A stretch of DNA of 64,000 bases from Larix kaempferi (Eukaryota; Streptophyta; Pinopsida; Pinales; Pinaceae). Location of the stretch: contig BSBM01000150.1 of NCBI GenBank assembly GCA_027924585.1, positions 15,243,001-15,307,000 on the forward strand, read 5' to 3'. The position numbers were made by a program, and so were the translations under genes. Below are positions 46,357 through 58,076 of this stretch, piece by piece; the stretch's first letter is position 1; the number at the start of each line of letters is the position of its first letter. The notes under the pieces are model-generated. The model searched no databases, was not told where the DNA came from, and saw nothing but the letters and a program-made list of their open reading frames with translations.

Positions 46357-47279
46357 TCACCTACCCAAATTCTGAAAATATTATTTTATTGGCAAAATAC
46401 TTTATGTTAAATTTTAATTACAAAGTTTTGTAATGATGACCAAGTTTGGTCAAGGATGAATGTAATTACTGATTATTATTATTTAATAAATTAAAGTAGG
46501 AGACAAACACCCAAGGGAACTGTTAAATGAGTGTTCACTGACCCACTAGGAGGAATGGAAGCTTTTAAAAGGCATGGGACAGATGGCAGCAATTGCACTT
46601 CACCACTAGTTGTTGGTTATGGGACAACAACCCCTGCAAATGTGGGATTATCCCCCAGGTGGAGGGAGTGAGCAGGCAGCTCATTTAATGACCAGTTAAC
46701 AACTGAAAGGCCTAGGCAGCACACATAAGGCAAATTCGAATTGAGCAGGAAACTCTTACACAATATTTTCTGTATAAATATTCCTCATGTGCATCAGGAG
46801 ATCACTGAGAGATTCGAATAGGGAGGCTATGTGAGAGTACAACTGTAAGTCTGCAAATTATTCTGAGAAGGAGAACCAGAGGTGCTAGTGCAAGTCCCTT
46901 TGACTGCTAAGTCTTTAAGATTGGATAACTATTGTTATTGCAAGTTGGGGTCCTAAGCTTCTAAGTTTCTTCCTCCTGGTGGTTCAGTGAACACGCTCGG
47001 GGATCCTAAGGCAAGTAACTTGGTTGTCTTTAGGAATTGGTTCGGTGGAACAGGCTCCTTGGGTTGTTTGTTTCCCTATAGTTAACCAGGTTTGTTGTTC
47101 CTATTTTGTTTACAATTTATTATTTTTGTTTAGTAAAATTATCAAACTCTATTTTGTAAAAGAACTTATTTTCTGATCTATGTTTAAGTCTGAACGATAA
47201 AGTTTTGTTAAAGATCTGATTAGATAACCATCTCTATATTTTTCCACATTTTGTTATTTGCATCACACTCTAGTATAGA
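46357..47279 (+). repeat. Element 2 3' LTR, first part
   Basis: Begins TCACCTACCC and so lacks the initial TG. In element 1 about 35 bp including hairpin and PPT lie between the pol stop and the LTR. Here they are deleted. It matches 29045-29954. It ends at the left ATAGA copy (47275-47279) of the next insertion. Confidence 0.88.
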
Positions 47280-47677
47280 TGTAACATCTCAGCTTGTAAG
47301 TAAAAAAAAAAAATATTTTTTTTCTTTTTTTCTTTTTACAACTCGTAAGTTATCAAATGTCTTTATATCAATGAACATTCAAAACATTAAGGGGAAATGC
47401 TTAGAACAAAACAATCTTGGTTACCCTCACTCTTCATAAAGGTAATAACTAAAAGAGAATATAGAGATTCCTTATATAGCTTCTCCTATTTATCTAACAC
47501 ATACTAGTTAAAGAATCTCTTAGCATCTAAATATTGATATCAAACCTTGATATTCCTATCTTAGGAGCATTTAATTTTATCAAGAAAAAATAGGACTAAG
47601 TAAGGTAATGCTTAAACCATCTTCATTTTAACGATAAACAATATGCAAATGTAAGATCTGTCAAAATGGGAAAGTAA

Positions 47678-47701
47678 ATATATATATATATATATATATA
47701 G
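47678..47701. repeat. (TA)n microsatellite
   Basis: A short alternating TA tract inside element 3, directly visible. Confidence 0.95.
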
Positions 47702-49570
47702 CAATAAGGAACAATAAATATTATGGGCATGTCATATTTGAGAACTTATTGCTATCATTTCATAAATTCACATCTTACCCTTTTATCGTGAAATACTCTT
47801 AATCATCTTAGACACTTCATGCAATTAAGGTGTGCACTTATATAATTATTTGATTAACCCTTTAAGGTAACATTTTATTGAGCAAATACTAATATTTCAT
47901 GATCATGGAAATGGTATTACCAAGTAATATCTAAGAACATTGCATTAGACTTATACGCATATTTCGATGATATAAAGACATTCCCAAATAAAATTATATT
48001 CTAAAAATGTCCTTTCTTTAAAGACATAGTGTTGAACATGTACATATATTTCAATAGATTAAAGAGAGTTGCATATCCAAATAATACTCATAACATTTAT
48101 TGTCCATACACATAATTCTAATAAAAAGGGCATTATTCATTTACATGTAAGGACATACATATTCCAATAATAAGATTCACAACTAATATGTAAGGATATT
48201 ATATTAAACGCATCTATATCTATCTTTACAATTAATCAGGGCATTTCCAAATAAAAAATTATTTCAACAAAAGTAGACCAACATTCCCAAATAGTGCTAA
48301 AGACATATTATTAAACATATTCTTGACAATAAAAGGGTTTCTCAAAAATATTCGATACATTGTAATTAAACGTAACGTATAAATAACTTGGAAGAAGCAT
48401 TATGACCTATGATAGGTAGGAAGGCAAATAAATAACTGATCGAAATACCTCTATGTAATATTTAGAATAAAAGGAAGCTACCTCCTATAATCGCATGGCA
48501 TCTGTGTGAGCCATTCTCGATGACTTAAGATAGCTAAGATGTTATTCCCAGCCATTCTCAAGTTAACTATAGACTTAAATTAAGAAAAGGACACTCGACG
48601 GATAGTAGGATTACTAGACAGGCTGCAGGGTAGACTCTTAACAAGCTCAATACTCGACGAAAGACAATCAATCGGGAGATAGTGGTGTGCTACAAAACCG
48701 GGAGAGCCATTAATTTCTATGAGTAATGAACAGGTGGCACAATCTCTGGAAGTACTAAGCGACCGTCTGTAGAGACACGCAGGGTTTGGAAGGGGCAATT
48801 TCATGGCACCTGTTAATTCTGAAAAATTTATGAAGGTGGGGAAGGTAGGCACGCATACGATACCTTCTGAAAACAACTATGTAATTGAGAGGTCAATTCA
48901 AATAAACTCAACACACAGACTTCGGGATTTAAGTCACTCTTGAGTATGGATTTGCAAATTTCTGATTTTTCTAAAAAAAGAGATGAGTGCGTGGAGAATT
49001 CAATAGTTAAATCTAAAATTGGAACCTTCAATCTCAGAGAGTGGGTCAACTTTGACAAGCGTTTCAGAATTTAAATAAACAACTCCGAAATTGGATTTAT
49101 TGCAATGTCGATTTGATATGAGATTGGACTATAATTAGTTCTCAAGTAATTCGCACAATTCCTGGTGTGAGACTAAAATGCCTAACCAAAATTTAGCTGT
49201 GTAACAACCCTGGAACTGCTAAAGCAGCGAGATGCAGAGATTTTAATTAAGTTTCAAATAAAATTTCTCAATTCGGAATAGCTTTGAATAGTAATAAAAA
49301 GGATGTGGAAATTTAATAAAATTTAGATCTGGGTGGAAATGCCTTCACGCCGAGGTTAAAGAAGTCACAGGTTTCGGTCACACTGCCCACACGCAGAAGA
49401 TAAACAAAAGGAAGGTAATCGGCTACTAAACACTTATCAGATCTTCAATATGCCGTCAGTGGAATATTATGAATTTAAATTTAAATACCGGATCTGGAAT
49501 CGACACTCCAGAGTTTTAAATGGAACGCAAGTTTCTAAAAACATTAAATAAGAATGGATTCCGATCTCAA

Positions 49571-50147
49571 CCTGTGTGAATTGAGTCTAAGACGGAGATC
49601 GATTTCACATAGTACGAGAGTATAAATAAGAGATATGTTTACAACTCAATAGGAAATTTAGATTCAAGATCTTAACAATCACCAGAATTCAACAATGTAC
49701 CACTAAGGAAACAAAATCATATTTACATAAAAATTCATATCGACTCACAGGTGAATCTACTCAAACCTCATCGCATTCTTAGGAAACCTAAATGCGTACC
49801 TGTTGAACAGAAAAATAGATTTGAAGTTCTACAGAAGATCTCAGGTTACTGATCCAATCCTGTGCGTCTTGAGTCTAAAATGGAGATCGACTTCACATAG
49901 TACCCGAGTATAAATAAGAAATATATTTACAACTCAATAGAAAATTTAGATTCAAGATCTTAACATTCGCCAGGATTCGACAATGTACCACTAAGAAAAC
50001 AGAGTTATATATATATGAAATTCATATCGAATCACAGGTGAGTCTACTCAAAACTTCATCGCATTCTCAGGAAACCTAAATACATACATACTGAAAAGAA
50101 AAACAGAGTTTAATTTTTACAGAAGATCTCAGATTAATTACACTGTG
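49571..50147. repeat. 288-bp tandem duplication in element 3
   Basis: Unit 1 starts CCTGTGTGAATTGAGTC at 49571 and unit 2 starts CCTGTGCGTCTTGAGTC at 49859. The similarity runs through GATTCAAGATCTTAACA, CAATGTACCACTAAG and GGAAACCTAAAT in both. The copies have diverged by scattered substitutions. Confidence 0.88.
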
Positions 50148-50672
50148 TTTGCCTAAAGCTGTTCGCATGCTCAGAAAATTAAATGTATATATGCTGGAAA
50201 ACAGAGTTTAACAATACACTAAACACACACTCATTGGATTGATTCCCAGGTCATTTTTATTTTCTTTTTTTTTCTTAACGAAACTAGAATAACAATATTA
50301 TATAATAAAAAACAATATCATATAATGAAAAACAGTCTTAAAAAAAAAAACTATTGAACCTGATTAGTTTGTTGAGTCCGAGCTGCGGTGGATATTTGAG
50401 GTAGCGACCGATTTGATTATTCGATTAATCCAGCTTGACGAGATACCGACAACCCCTCGGTTGACCACCCTACTGTATCGAGGTTAATATTCTTCACCTC
50501 GAACCCCCGAGCTAATGGGGTCGTAAGAACGCACACAAATAGCCTCCCAAAAGGATCTCCCAATCCTAGTTCCGGCTAATCCCAACTCCAAGGATCATAA
50601 CATAATCCGAGATTATGATGACCATCCAGCATTAGGGAGCAAGAGAGATCCTTCTCTCCTTCTCCTCCCTCA

Positions 50673-50679
50673 TTATATA
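50673..50679 (-). promoter_or_regulatory. TATA box candidate of element 3
   Basis: TATATAA on the minus strand in the context GCTATATAATGAGGGAGG. It lies about 1.5 kb from the LTR start, with a purine-rich stretch where transcription would begin. Support is motif and position only. Confidence 0.45.
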
Positions 50680-51686
50680 GCAAATTCTTGTGTGCCATGT
50701 GTCTGTCCATGCACATTTTTAAATTAATTTAATATTTTAATTAATTTTATTCTCAAGTACAAGTGTCTGTTTCTAACTCAATGTGTACACCTAGTCCCCT
50801 AAATCAGTGCAAGGTAGGTATAGTTGTCTTTAAGAGAATCCCAGTTGTGTTTGTCTTCTCAAATATAGTTGTTGTATTTAACCACATGTTTGATCTAGAT
50901 TTCTTTTCTTTTTCTTTTTATAAATAAAATATTTTATTCAAAACAAAAAGTTTTCTAAATTTATTTCTTTTACTTTATTTTATTTTTTTTAAATAAAAGA
51001 ATATTTTAATTAAGACATTTTCTATTTCCTTTAATTTCTTTCTTTTTCTTTTAAAACAAAAAGAAATATACTTCAACTAAAGATAAAGAAATTATCATTA
51101 ACTTTACAATTTTTAAATCTCTTTTCTCATAATAATAATATAACCGTCCTGATAATAAAAATAAAATATTAATTCTTTTAACATTAAATTTTCTAGAATC
51201 TCCATACATATTTTATTTTCTAATTGTGCGTGCATGAATAATTTTTATTTTCCCACTTTTCTTTGTCTAGGTACCTCTTCAGCGGGCCCTTCCGACAGTA
51301 TCTTTCTTTCTTCTTATGGGGAGTACTGCGTAGCGATCGGGAGTCGTTACCGCGATCTCTCAACTACACTCCTTGGAGACTAAGGGATGTTGAGGGATAA
51401 GGCTCTCCTTATTGCGCGCCCCTCAACTCATCATACGCGACCAAATCATTATGGTCTTGCCCGTACGACATATGCTTCCCTGAGTGAGCTGAAACGGCTT
51501 CACCTGTGCGTGGATTACTAGTTCAGGGTCGACAGTCAGTCGTCGTACCCTTAAGTGTTCTTTCCGTTCTTACGACCTCGATAATTCCATTGTGAGTCAG
51601 TCGGTAAATCGTCTTACCTGCCACTGCACACACACACTCAAACGCATATTAGTAGCGCTACACTATAAAATATTCGTATCATCCTT

Positions 51687-51975
51687 TTCATTTTCTCTGT
51701 CAGTCGAGTATAAACGAATCATCACTTTTCATTTCAAGTAATTTCAACATTCATCATTTTTCATTTTCTTAGTCAATCGAGTATAAACAAATCATCATTT
51801 TTCATTTCAGGTAATTTCAACATTCATCATTTTTCATTTTCTCAGTCAGTCGAGTATAAACAAATCATCATTTTCATTTCAAGTAATTTCAACATTCATC
51901 ATTTTTCATTTTCTCAGTCAGTCGAGTATAAACAAATTATCATTTATCTAACCATTTTCATTTCGCAAATAAAAT
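51687..51975. repeat. 73-bp tandem array, about four copies
   Basis: The CAGTCGAGTATAAAC core recurs at 51701, 51774, 51847 and 51919. Each copy is followed by AATCATCA, TTTTCATTTCAAGTAATTTC and AACATTCATCA. Spacing is 72-73 bp. Confidence 0.92.
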
Positions 51976-52165
51976 CTAAAGCAATCATTCATGGTCCAAG
52001 TTTTTATAACTCCGGGTCACTTCAAAACAGTGCCCTCAAATAGTCAAATCAGTCGTAGGTCTCAAAAGTAGTATGATCAATCATAGGTCTCAAAATAATC
52101 TAATCAATCATAAGTCTAAAATAATCAAAATAAAACATAAGTGCTGAGGCGGGCATCACAATAGA

Positions 52166-55100
52166 GAAGCAAATTAAATGATAGATGAGAGATAAGCAGA
52201 TTGCCATTGTTTGGACAAATAATTACAATCAGTGATATGTTTACAATTATGTCATGTATCTAAACATAGTAAAAATTTACTGTATAGTATCAACAGTAAT
52301 ATAGGATTCTTTTGTTATTTTATGAAAGAAAAATATAATCTAACTTATGTATAGTTATATATTTTTCTCTTATCTCTATTCATTTAAACTAGCAAACAAA
52401 TGCAATTAAAATCATACATATCATGTTTTCCAAGGAATAGTATTTACAAGGGTTTTAACAGCTGCAAGAACTAATCAATATACAGTTTTCTTATCTTTAC
52501 ACATACTTTATTTCTTCACTGGTTTCCTGTTTGATTTCATGTATCAACTGTTTATTTCAGTAGTATCAAAACCTATTACACTAAAAACCCTAACTCTGTA
52601 TACAAACAATCATATTTTTCTATCTCAAAACCAAACTGTAGACATTATTCAAGAATGATAACATTTATGACTTATGAAACCCTAGTCATTACTTTCCAGA
52701 ACCATATTATCTTTTATATATGGTAAGTTACTATCTAAGAATCATCTAACAGTTAGCCGAAGGCACAAATTACATATTCATGTCTAAAGCTTAGCTTACA
52801 ACCCTAGTATCTAAACATACGCATTATCGAAATTATCTTGTCAATGATTTAATCTTGGGTACAAACCCTAGCACAAGCCCAAAAGCATTTTGAAGTTACA
52901 AGTAAGATATCCTTTGTAAAAATCGAAACTAGAACACGGAGGCATAACCCTTTCAAAATATTTAACAGTCGAACTACCTCAACGATTTTCCAAAATTATA
53001 GTTATCAACAAAGAAAATGAAGTACAGACATACATTATGCAAACTATAAACCCTCGGCCAAAGATAAATATCATGGCTCAGCAAATCTTAACAATTATTT
53101 TACACAGTGATCTCAACGATTTTGTTTAAACATAACTTTCCATTGCAAAAAACGAACCATGGTTTACAGAGATAAATGAGCCCTCGGCTCTTAGTTCCAT
53201 ACTCATCAGAAATAACCAAAAACTCAACAGAGTTCACATTCGGACCTATCAAGGTTCCAAACAGTATGCAGAAGCTTAAACCTTATCAACAAACGTCAAA
53301 CAAGATCACTTTATCCACAAACTACATAGGGTTATACTCTTGACTCTTTGCATTATAAAAACGAATGCTAAGCTCTTATCAACGATGAGTTAGGCATCAA
53401 AAAGGCCAAGTACCATTTTAAACATTCAAGGGTTACCCTCTGTACATATTTTTGTATCAACATAAAAACCTTAAAAAATCAACAGTCGACCATCACCGAA
53501 AAACAAGGTCGAACAGGTTTGACTCTCGACAACAGAATCATCATCAAAACCAAGTCCAAAGGCACCTACTAGGGTTTGAGGACCACCGGAGCTTACCAGG
53601 AATTGGATGTATGCATTCCATTCCAAAACCCTTGCTAAACAACCTCATTCGAAACCGGTGCCTGCCAAAAACACAGTCGAGGAGTTTAAAACGAGAAAAT
53701 CACAACTATGAAACTTTTAAACACGATATTACTGCATTAATGATTTCTCACCTCTAGATTTGCAGCTCTGAGTTTTGGTACATCACCCAGCAAAAACAAC
53801 AAAGCTTGATAGATTTGGACTGAAACCACGAACTCTTTTACAGAAGTTTTTCTTTCACCAACTGAAGGAATCGAGCTACGATTTCATCAACTGACAGAGG
53901 GATAAACCAATTACAACTTTTATAACCTTATCGTAACTCCATGGCACACAAATGTAGACCTGCAACTGTTAAAATCACCACCCACAGGTCTCAAGGTCGA
54001 AACCACCGCACTTATCTGTCTAAACCCTACATATACAGCATCCTGTCGGCCTCATCACTCAAACACCAGCGTAACAATGAAGACCGAGAACTCTCCAGCA
54101 AAACATACAACGAGATTCTAGGGTTATCAAATCAACATCCCAGATTTAATTCAATCAACAAGGAAGAAGGTTCCAGCAAGCCACTTTGGAGGTCAAGCAA
54201 CCTTTGTATTTATTGCTTCATAAATTACCACAACCACGACAGTGCCAACATAGCATACCAAATATCATTACGGTATCCAACTCGGAGGAGAGTAGACGTG
54301 GAAACCATGCACAACAAGATTCACAGTTATTGTATCTACCAAGTTCACGTGGGTGATATTACGTGGAGTGCCAACAACACTTTCCACTACGTAGTTGGTC
54401 TGGACCATTAATGCATGGACAGAACACTATTGTTGCTAGGTTGCAAAGCATGCCAAGTACCGGGTATTAAACTCCTATCAAAATCGAATTCATTACTATG
54501 TTAGTTTCTATATATACATTTGCATAGTTTCAAATTAATATTATGGCATTGTAACATTAGAGTTATGCTTTGACACTTATATTGTTGGTATTGCATTTGT
54601 TTTATGGTGTTGAGTCATATAGGGTAAGGCTTATACGTTTGTATAATAGCCAACCTTTCTCAATTTTGATAAATAGAGATTATAGGTAGTTAGGATCCCT
54701 ATTTATACAAATTATAATGTTAGATTATAACACAATATATATTCTTTATATATATTTTATATATTGTTTAATTTGCAAACAATAGAGAGGGAGTAGGATT
54801 ACACGTTAAAATTCTCTAGCAAGACTATAAGGCTATTTAATAACATAAACACTAAGCGCAACAATTATGTTTCGTGTAATAGATTTTTATTGTAAAGTGT
54901 TTTGATAAACTAGTAGTGCAATATTATATCTACGACATACATTTAGAATTACCTTAAGACATTGGTAAAGTCCGTCAACATTAATGACAATATTCATGAC
55001 AATAAACGTGGTATCATAAGAAATAAACAGACGACGCCTTTTCAATAAACTTAGAAGGGTATGCGAGTCAGCACTTGAACTAGTATTAGAACTAAGTATT

Positions 55101-55588
55101 CATACCTACAAGTAACTTGTTTTGCAAAGGAGTTCATAATGTTTTATTATTACATCGACGTTGAATTGAAAGACACACGTACTTTTAAATCATGTGATCG
55201 TAGAACTTCTTACCTATTGGCTGCACATAGAAACATTGCAAATGCCTTAGCTTTTGCAGCTAAGTAAACTCCAGGGTACCTCGTAGGACACCCTTGGACA
55301 TCAAGAAAACAAACCATCAGTGTCTTGTCAAAAAGAAACCTATTCGCATCATATTTCCAACTTTTCAGTTAACTTGAGCAATTATTGTCATAAGCATGTT
55401 TTTCAGAAGTATGATGTGTCGCTATCATTTAAAATGTTTTTGACTCCGTAATTAAGTTATGTTTAGTATTAATGACTTCTTTAATCATTGTCGTCTTAAC
55501 AAGCATTTATTGTTTCCACAACGGTAATTATTACATTTAATATTGTTTTTAAAAGTTTTAAATTTTTATGAAAATTCGGGATGTTACA
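52166..55588 (+). repeat. Element 2 3' LTR, last part
   Basis: Matches 29955-33068 and then 41205-41524, which shows the uninterrupted order of the LTR. Ends CGGGATGTTACA. The following five bases, CTTCC, are not the same as GTACC left of the 5' LTR. Confidence 0.9.
53941..54411 (+). other. 156-codon ORF inside the LTR (copy 2)
   Basis: The same-length counterpart of 31734-32204, with no indels between them but about 11% amino-acid differences. It is most likely an incidental open frame in LTR sequence. Confidence 0.3.
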
Positions 55589-55639
55589 CTTCCTTAGAAT
55601 AGATTTTTCACACCCTAAACAAGAACACTATCAATAATT

Positions 55640-56930
55640 TATATCCCATTTTGTGTATCAAAGGCCTTCTAGACTCCAGATTAAAGTTCTTCACCAAGTT
55701 TTACTTGGAATCAACCCAAAATAAGGTTCTTATCAAGCATTGGTATTTTTTTAAGACTATGTTTGAAGCTAACGATATACTATATCAATCGCTAGTGATT
55801 CATTTTGACTTAACCAATAGACCTACAACCTTCATGCACCTCGTGACTAAAGCTTGAAACCCTATAAAAATTAATTCATTGTGATATATATCAATGATGA
55901 ACACTAATCTACAACAAAACAAACTAGGCTGAAAACTATAATAATTTATGTGAATCCCTCATGATTATGTTGGACATGAGGTTAGACATATCCATACCTT
56001 TTTTTCCCTAGATATTCAACTTATAACAATGCAATAAGGTTATTGTGGTCATCTTACAACATTAAAGTTAGATCCCCGAGCAATATATCAGTGCCACTCA
56101 TTCAATGTCAAGGAAAATTATTATCATTGTCACTAAGGATTGGAACTATTTCCATCGCCATGCACAACCTACTTACACCACCATGATGACCCCCACTCTT
56201 TTAGAGTGCTAAAAATACCATGTGATTTGAGGGGCACTGAATCTTGATGGGGGGATTTCACCACAACACCTTGACCAAATAGTATAACCCCTAATACTAT
56301 GTCCATAACATTTCACCCACAATTAGATAGGTTGATATAGTTTATCAAAAGAACGCTCATCCTCCCATTCGACATGCATAATCACAAACATGCATGCACT
56401 TGGAATGAGAATCTTCCATCAATTCAACACAACAAAAAATGAACTCAAAAGATATTGACATAATGCAATATTTGAGCTCTAGTTTGGATTAAACCAATCG
56501 ATGTGGCCTATCTAGCACAATTTCTACATTAATTGAAAACCAAGTCAACAAAGTAGCAAATCTCATAGAGAAGATATAAAATGTTTAGCACATAATCTAA
56601 GACAATCTAGCATTAACCCCTAACAAGTAAAAGAAACACCTTGAGATACATTACATCCAACATTTCTTAGTTTGGTATAAGGCATTGCTTCACATTCAAA
56701 AGGAGTGCTTCAAATACAAGCATTGTAAATTCTATACACTATGGTATGGCCCATACACTATCATAGGGTAAAGTGGAAACAATGTTTTCAAGCTTGTTCT
56801 ACCACCATATGTTGATCTATATATAGTTCCCATGATGGAACATGTCCAACCTTATACTCCTCTTCTAGAAAAGTTTATTATACAACATATACCTCTAGTA
56901 TACATAGATTTAGAGTTTAATGCTTAAGTA
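55640..56930 (+). pseudogene. Highly decayed Ty3/gypsy pol relic
   Basis: Plus-strand fragments in several registers recall gypsy pol in the correct order. HFDLTNRPTTFMHLV (about 55800) matches the RT block usually read [18 protein letters not shown] (about 56310) matches the integrase HPQTDGQTE block. WNENLPSIQHN (about 56400), LVWIKPIDVAYLAQF (about 56480), a WYGPYTII motif (about 56745) and a PPYVDLYIVPMMEHVQPYTP-like end (about 56810) follow. Stops and frameshifts are dense, and RNase H and the integrase core are missing. It is not close to elements 1 and 2 and belongs to another gypsy lineage. Confidence 0.6.
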
Positions 56931-57425
56931 GAGGGAGAAAAGATCATTGACAATACTATCAGTGATATGCGGAATAATTGATCTAAAATGGATATGATGC
57001 TACGATCCAGTTTTCATCCCAAACACCTTCGACTGAGTTAAATATGGAGAAGTCACCAAAATACATAGGAACGTTTTGAAGAATATAAAGGCATGCTATA
57101 AAATGTTGGCATGTTGTTTCATCTATCCCAAATGCAAGATGCTTATGAATTTTGTAGAAGAGTGAAGTGGCCATGCCACAAGTTGCTACATAAGCAGGTA
57201 AGTGTTAAAACTAGCTTGGTATTTTTGGCATTGCATACCCATACAAATAATGATTTGAAAAGATATTGGATTGTGGTAAAATGGCATCAATACACATGCG
57301 CCCACCAAAAATCAACCCCATATTTGTTTATTTACTCCTCAAAATGTGAATTGATTGTAGTAGTAATTTGGCAATAACTTGGTCATATTGCATTTCTTGG
57401 TAATGAAATTTTGACAGTAGGAATC
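56931..57425. other. Spacer left of the copia element
   Basis: No recognised feature. Small frames at 56983-57174 (minus) and 57111-57377 (plus) overlap each other and match nothing I know. Confidence 0.4.
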
Positions 57426-57553
57426 TGTTGATGTATATGTAACTTCGGAATGTATTTCACATATATGTATATTGTATTCCTATAGAGATGGTATTATTCC
57501 TCTATAAGGAAGTGTCGTCATTTATATTGTAAGTGTCGTAACTTATACTTGAT

Positions 57554-57685
57554 GGGTTATTAGACCACCTTGTTTGGGGTCGGCCTTGTATAAGTCATGT
57601 GGGTCAAAGGGTTATTAGACCACCCTATTGGGGGTCGGCCATGTGGGTCAAAGGGTTATTAGACCACCCTATTGGGGGTCGGCCC
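57554..57685 (+). repeat. 44-bp tandem repeat in copia U3
   Basis: GGGTTATTAGACCACC starts units at 57554 (55 bp, with an 11-bp insertion), 57609 (44 bp) and 57653 (partial). Located upstream of the TATA box, they could act as promoter elements. Confidence 0.9.
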
Positions 57686-57755
57686 ACTCAGCATTATGTT
57701 ATGTGGTTAAGTTAGAGCCGACATGAGTTAGGTAAAAAAGGCAAGTCAAGTCAAG

Positions 57756-57763
57756 TATAAATA
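57756..57763 (+). promoter_or_regulatory. Copia LTR TATA box
   Basis: TATAAATA in the context CAAGTATAAATAGAGTGCGG. A transcription start would be expected about 30 bp downstream in the pyrimidine-rich CTCACTCACTTCTCAC. Confidence 0.7.
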
Positions 57764-58064
57764 GAGTGCGGGAGGCACTCTATTTGCTCACTCACTTCTC
57801 ACACATGCTATCAAGGAGGAGAGGTGCACTTATGGAGGAGGAGGATTGCTGCTAGGTTATGGATATCTCTCTTGGTTGGTTGTATCATTGCTCTATCTAT
57901 CTCTGAGGAAGTTATTGGGGTTTTTCACCTTTATGGTTTTCCCCAAGTAAATCTTTGTGTCTCTTGTGTGCTTGCATTATTGTCTCCATGATTGATATGT
58001 TGTACATGTTGTTCTCTCAGTTAAGATCCTAGATCATATTGAAGTAAATTCAGAAAATTTAACA

Positions 58065-58076
58065 TGGTATCAGAGC
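58065..58076 (+). other. Copia primer binding site (initiator tRNA-Met)
   Basis: TGGTATCAGAGC directly after the LTR end TTAACA, a perfect match to the common plant PBS. Confidence 0.93.

Larger units (their letters stand above)
47280..52160 (-). mobile_element. Element 3: 4.9-kb solo-LTR-like insertion
   Basis: Starts TGTAACATCTCAGC, ends CGGGCATCACA, and is flanked by the perfect 5-bp duplication ATAGA (47275-47279 and 52161-52165). The surrounding LTR is uninterrupted in the other copy, which confirms both boundaries. No pol or gag coding, no PBS or PPT and no internal pair of direct terminal repeats were found, so a solo LTR is the simplest reading. Minus orientation (TGTGATGCCCGCC to GAGATGTTACA) is preferred because of the TATA box at 50679. 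It contains a 288-bp tandem duplication and a 73-bp array. A large non-autonomous element without LTR pairs is the alternative. Confidence 0.72.
29043..55588 (+). mobile_element. Element 2: Ty3/gypsy chromovirus, both LTRs interrupted
   Basis: The 5' LTR is 29043-41524 (with an 8.1-kb insert), the PBS is at 41527, the gag-pol frame is 41667-46355, and the 3' LTR is 46357-55588 (with a 4.9-kb insert). Subtracting the inserts and their duplications leaves LTRs of about 4.34 and 4.35 kb, consistent with a pair. All gypsy domains are present and end in a chromodomain. The flanking pentamers (GTACC and CTTCC) do not match. Lesions that prevent autonomy are two stops in gag-pol, a mutated PBS, an LTR end TTACG in place of TTACA, and loss of the PPT. 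It is the same family as element 1. Confidence 0.9.
57426..58064 (+). repeat. Copia 5' LTR (639 bp)
   Basis: TGTTGATGTA to AAATTTAACA, immediately followed by the PBS. Five bases before it are GAATC. It contains 44-bp tandem repeats and a TATA box, as expected of a promoter-bearing LTR. The partner LTR is not in the window, so the left boundary is inferred from the TG and the TGTT/AACA terminal inverted repeat. Confidence 0.78.
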
